This document shows, piece after piece, positions 61,400 to 64,000 of a stretch of 64,000 bases of DNA. Within the stretch, counting starts at the first letter, position 1; each line of letters opens with the position of its first letter. The stretch is from Paramacrobiotus metropolitanus (lineage: Eukaryota; Tardigrada; Eutardigrada; Parachela; Macrobiotidae): the NCBI RefSeq assembly GCF_019649055.1, contig NW_026570244.1, positions 1,302,001 to 1,366,000 of the forward strand, read 5' to 3'. Under the pieces are notes generated by a model. It was not told where the DNA came from. It worked only from the letters and a program-made list of their open reading frames with translations, and did no database searches. Made by a program: the position numbers and the translations under genes.

Positions 61400-63790
61400 G
61401 TAGGGCGCTTTGCGGTGCAGGCGCAGGCGCAGCGGTTGATGCGCTGTTGGTGCGGCGCGCCCACGAACTGGAGCACTGTGGTGTGCTCCAGTTCGTTCAT
61501 GCCCCGCAACAGCGCGCGTCACGACCGGCAAGCCCCGCCCCACTGACCGCTTCGCCCTTCGTACGGGCAACGGGCGTCCGGCGTTGCACCTGACTCCACT
61601 GCGGTATGCGGTCGTGGAGCGTGGAGGCTGGCGCAGTCCCGACAGTGTGGCGATATTCAGCCGCAACAGCCCAACTGCTTCCCAGATACCGACAGACATA
61701 ATTGTCACAGGACGATGCTTTTCCTCCGTTCTGTCGCGCTCTTCCCACGACCCCGCATCTGCTGGCACTTCTCCAGTTCGCGCGGCTTCGGCTACAGCGC
61801 AATGTAGTCGCTTAAAGGGCTACAGCCGTACAGGTAAGACAGTTAGGATGATATTGTGCTAGCGAAGGATGGTCACTCCCGCTTCCTGACCAATGGTCTC
61901 CGTCTCGCCCTGCAGCTGCACAATGACGTGCTGCAGGCATCCAGCAGCTCGCCCTTCGGCTTCATGGACGAGACAGATTTGTGCTCCAGCGTCTTGTAGG
62001 CGCCCACGCGCTCCATCCGCTTCGACTCCTCCTGTCAATGTCCGCAACACTGAAATACAAACAGACAAAATAATTCTGTACAAGCTCACTACACAAGGAT
62101 GAAAAACAATCATTATAACAATGATAAAACTGATATGATTTGTTGACAAATTAATCAATAAACGAATGGCATATTAACAAATAAATTCTCTGGACAACAA
62201 CCAACGTACCTCCTTGATGCGCAGCGCATTCTTGAGGGAGATGACCTCGGAGTCGGCCTGGATGACGCGCTTCTTGTACAGCTGCATCTCGTCCTCCAGA
62301 TTGCGGAACTTCCCCTCGAAGGCCTTGGCGTGGGCGGCCCCGGCTGCGGCTGCAAGCTGGCCGAGGCCGGCGTGCTGACGGCCATCTCCGTCTGCGACTG
62401 CATCAGACTCCGGTAGCAATTATAGCGCACAAAACACCGTGCCTATTAGCAAGACACACCAGCCAGCGCACTGCTGACCGTTTTCCCGAATTAAAGCTTC
62501 CGGCTGCGCCGGCCCCTGCGCATTCTCCTTGACCGCCTCCCCGGCATCCTCCCGCTCCGGCATCCTCGGGCGGGCTGCGGCAGCGGCCTGGCAGTGGCTG
62601 ACCAGGGCGTCCATGTTCTTGCGCACCGCCTGCACTGGTGCTCCTGCATCTTCCACTGCAGCGTCTTCTTGTCGCGCGACAGACTCTCCACCTGCTCCTG
62701 CTCGCCGGAGTCGCGACAAGCGCAGAGATTCCACGTCCTGGGCTGAAAATTCCTCATTGACCACTGGTCAAAAATCCCGGAAACGAAGGCATACCTTGAG
62801 GGTCAGCTTCTTTTTAACCTCGAACAGCTCAATGCGCAACGTCTCCACCGTCTTCTCCGACTGCTCGGCGACCAGCCGGAGGTCGGGGATCTGGCGGGTG
62901 CAGGCCGTGTAGCGTTCCGTCTGCTCGTGCAAGTTGTGGCTGGTGTGCTCGCTGAGAAACACCACCCATTTAACGATTTAGTGGGGCAATTGCCGGGAAC
63001 ATGGCTCGACGTACCCGATCAGCCGCGTCTCGTTCAGTCGGCGCTCGCATTCCGCCAGCTTGTCGGCGTAGCTTTCGGCTTTCTTCTTGGCCATGTGGTC
63101 GGCGCGGGTCATCTGCGCCTGCAGCTCCGGCTTCTCCGCCACCAGGCTCCCGATCGTCTGAATGTGACCCTGTCAACGGCCATTTCAACGGCCGTTAGTC
63201 AAGAATCCACGCAATAATTACCTGATTCTCATTCACCGTCCTATCCAAAAAACGCATTCAAATCGCACTAATCTTTTTATCCGATTATTTTCGGTTTTCC
63301 ACGACTATTTTTATCGTACTCATTGACATTCTTACATTCTTTACATTCTACGACTATTTTTATCTTTATTTATCTTATTAATTTTCTTTTTTTAAGACGA
63401 TGCACACAGAAATCAGTTTTCCTACAATTATGACGCACGAGAAAAAGTAATTAATGGACTGACGTTGAGCTGCTCGCGGGCGGTTGTGGTGCTCGCGGAG
63501 GAGACGCGTGACGACGCTCGAGCGCTCTCGGTCCAGTCCCTGCCGCAGCCGCTGGATGGTCTGGCGCTGCAGAATGCACACCGATCCAGGCTTGCAGCAG
63601 TCTGTATAATCGTCGTGCGCGCATTTATGGCTGAAGCCTGAACAAGATCAGTGCGCTGGAAAGTGCGCAGTTGACCATTTCTTCGGTGCCGGCCGATGAG
63701 AAGAGCGCCACCTCGGGGCGGTGCTCGGTCAGGCCGTCTTCCGCGGGATTACTGCGCTGGCTCAAATGCCGCAGTAAGCCTCTCCTGCAA
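61400..63790 (-). CDS. GOLGA2: Golgin GM130 (GOLGA2-like), 5' end outside the window, frame broken
   Basis: GM130 is a cis-Golgi coiled-coil tether that binds p115 and GRASP65. Exons from right to left: about 63652-63785 (RGLLRHLSQRSN), 63470-63602 (QTIQRLRQGLDRERSSV then REQLNV), 63014-63170 (HIQTIGSLVAEKPELQAQ, LAECERRLNETRLIG), 62790-62952 (EHTSHNLHEQTERYTA, VETLRIELFEVKKKL), 62420-62757, 62211-62415 (KFRNLEDEMQLYKKRVIQA) and 61861-62035 (KRMERVGAYKTLEH, LQGETETIG), then the DYIALY and VLQFVG blocks below 61810. These track human GM130 in order. Frame jumps occur near 63500 (an extra C in CCC), 62630 (a missing G) and about 61800-61900, each a likely one-base indel. The protein end was not found. 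Either sequence error or pseudogene. Confidence 0.75.
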
Positions 63791-64000
63791 ATAATCAACT
63801 TTCTAATCCCTCCTCTACTTACTATACACAAATACAGTACCCCACAGTCAAATTCACGCAATTTATATACAACAGACTGCCAAGTGCCAACAACCAGAAT
63901 AAATCAACTAGGAAAACACGCACAATTAATTTATGCAAAATTACCAGGAAAACATGCAAAATTAATTCATGAACTACGTAATTTTAAATAAATAAAAACA
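63791..64000. other. AT-rich golgin intron at the window end
   Basis: AT-rich, nothing further seen; the N-terminal golgin exons should lie beyond the window. Confidence 0.4.

Noticed and set aside
61464-61497. 13-bp-arm hairpin with ACGAACTGGAGCA ends in the golgin region
   Set aside because: I first counted it with the templated insertions, but the coding sequence NELEHTTVLQFVG aligns to GM130 with little or no extra length, so it need not be an insertion.

Overview
The window is animal nuclear DNA. It carries intron-split genes with GT-AG junctions, GC-rich exons and AT-rich introns. The recognisable products (coatomer gamma, Bora, a Slo potassium-channel tail, GLRX5, an SR protein, FAIM, uridine phosphorylase, a GFR-like receptor, a cytochrome P450, LETM1, an Abl interactor, golgin GM130) are a bilaterian set. 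A small-genome invertebrate, perhaps a tardigrade or other ecdysozoan, fits best, but no marker here fixes the phylum.

Layout. 0-3.8 kb, minus: a BTB-BACK-kelch gene with broken frame, a palindromic repeat and a tRNA-like gene in its introns. 4.3-7.4 kb, plus: the N-terminal third of coatomer gamma running into Bora within one open exon. 8.3-10.5 kb, minus: the coatomer gamma C-terminus, with striking hairpins, then unrecognised exons. 11.5-12 kb, plus: an orphan Slo-type RCK2 tail. 12.5-13.4 kb, minus: GLRX5. 14.2-16.9 kb, plus: an SR splicing factor with a 12-nt microexon. 19.7-21.6 kb FAIM, 22.9-25.0 kb uridine phosphorylase, 27.7-32.3 kb a GFR-like receptor and 34.1-36.0 kb a cytochrome P450, all plus and all intact. 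37.6-38.5 kb: a minisatellite. 40.1-40.7 kb, minus: a small secreted protein. 42.1-47.3 kb, minus: complete 11-exon LETM1. 48.2-48.9 kb: an Abi remnant. 49.2-53.7 kb: nested transposable elements. 54-57 kb, minus: an unrecognised gene family with one whole member and decayed relatives. 57-61 kb: repeats, MITEs and uncertain exons. 61.4-63.8 kb, minus: GM130 with frame breaks.

The neighbours are mostly unrelated in function, as expected of a eukaryotic chromosome; there is no operon-like system. The centre (about 12-47 kb) has clean frames. Both flanks (0-10 kb and 48-64 kb) have conserved genes broken by small indels, a split gene and inverted hairpins, so real rearrangement and assembly or amplification error must be weighed against each other.

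Most interesting points: the coatomer gamma-Bora fusion; a 34-nt insertion in a conserved exon that is an inverted copy of the adjacent bases; a four-level nest of transposable elements whose boundaries are readable to the base; a 3'UTR-sized segment shared by two unrelated genes; a new gene family at 54-57 kb; and marked excess of the 9-mer ACTTCCGGT.
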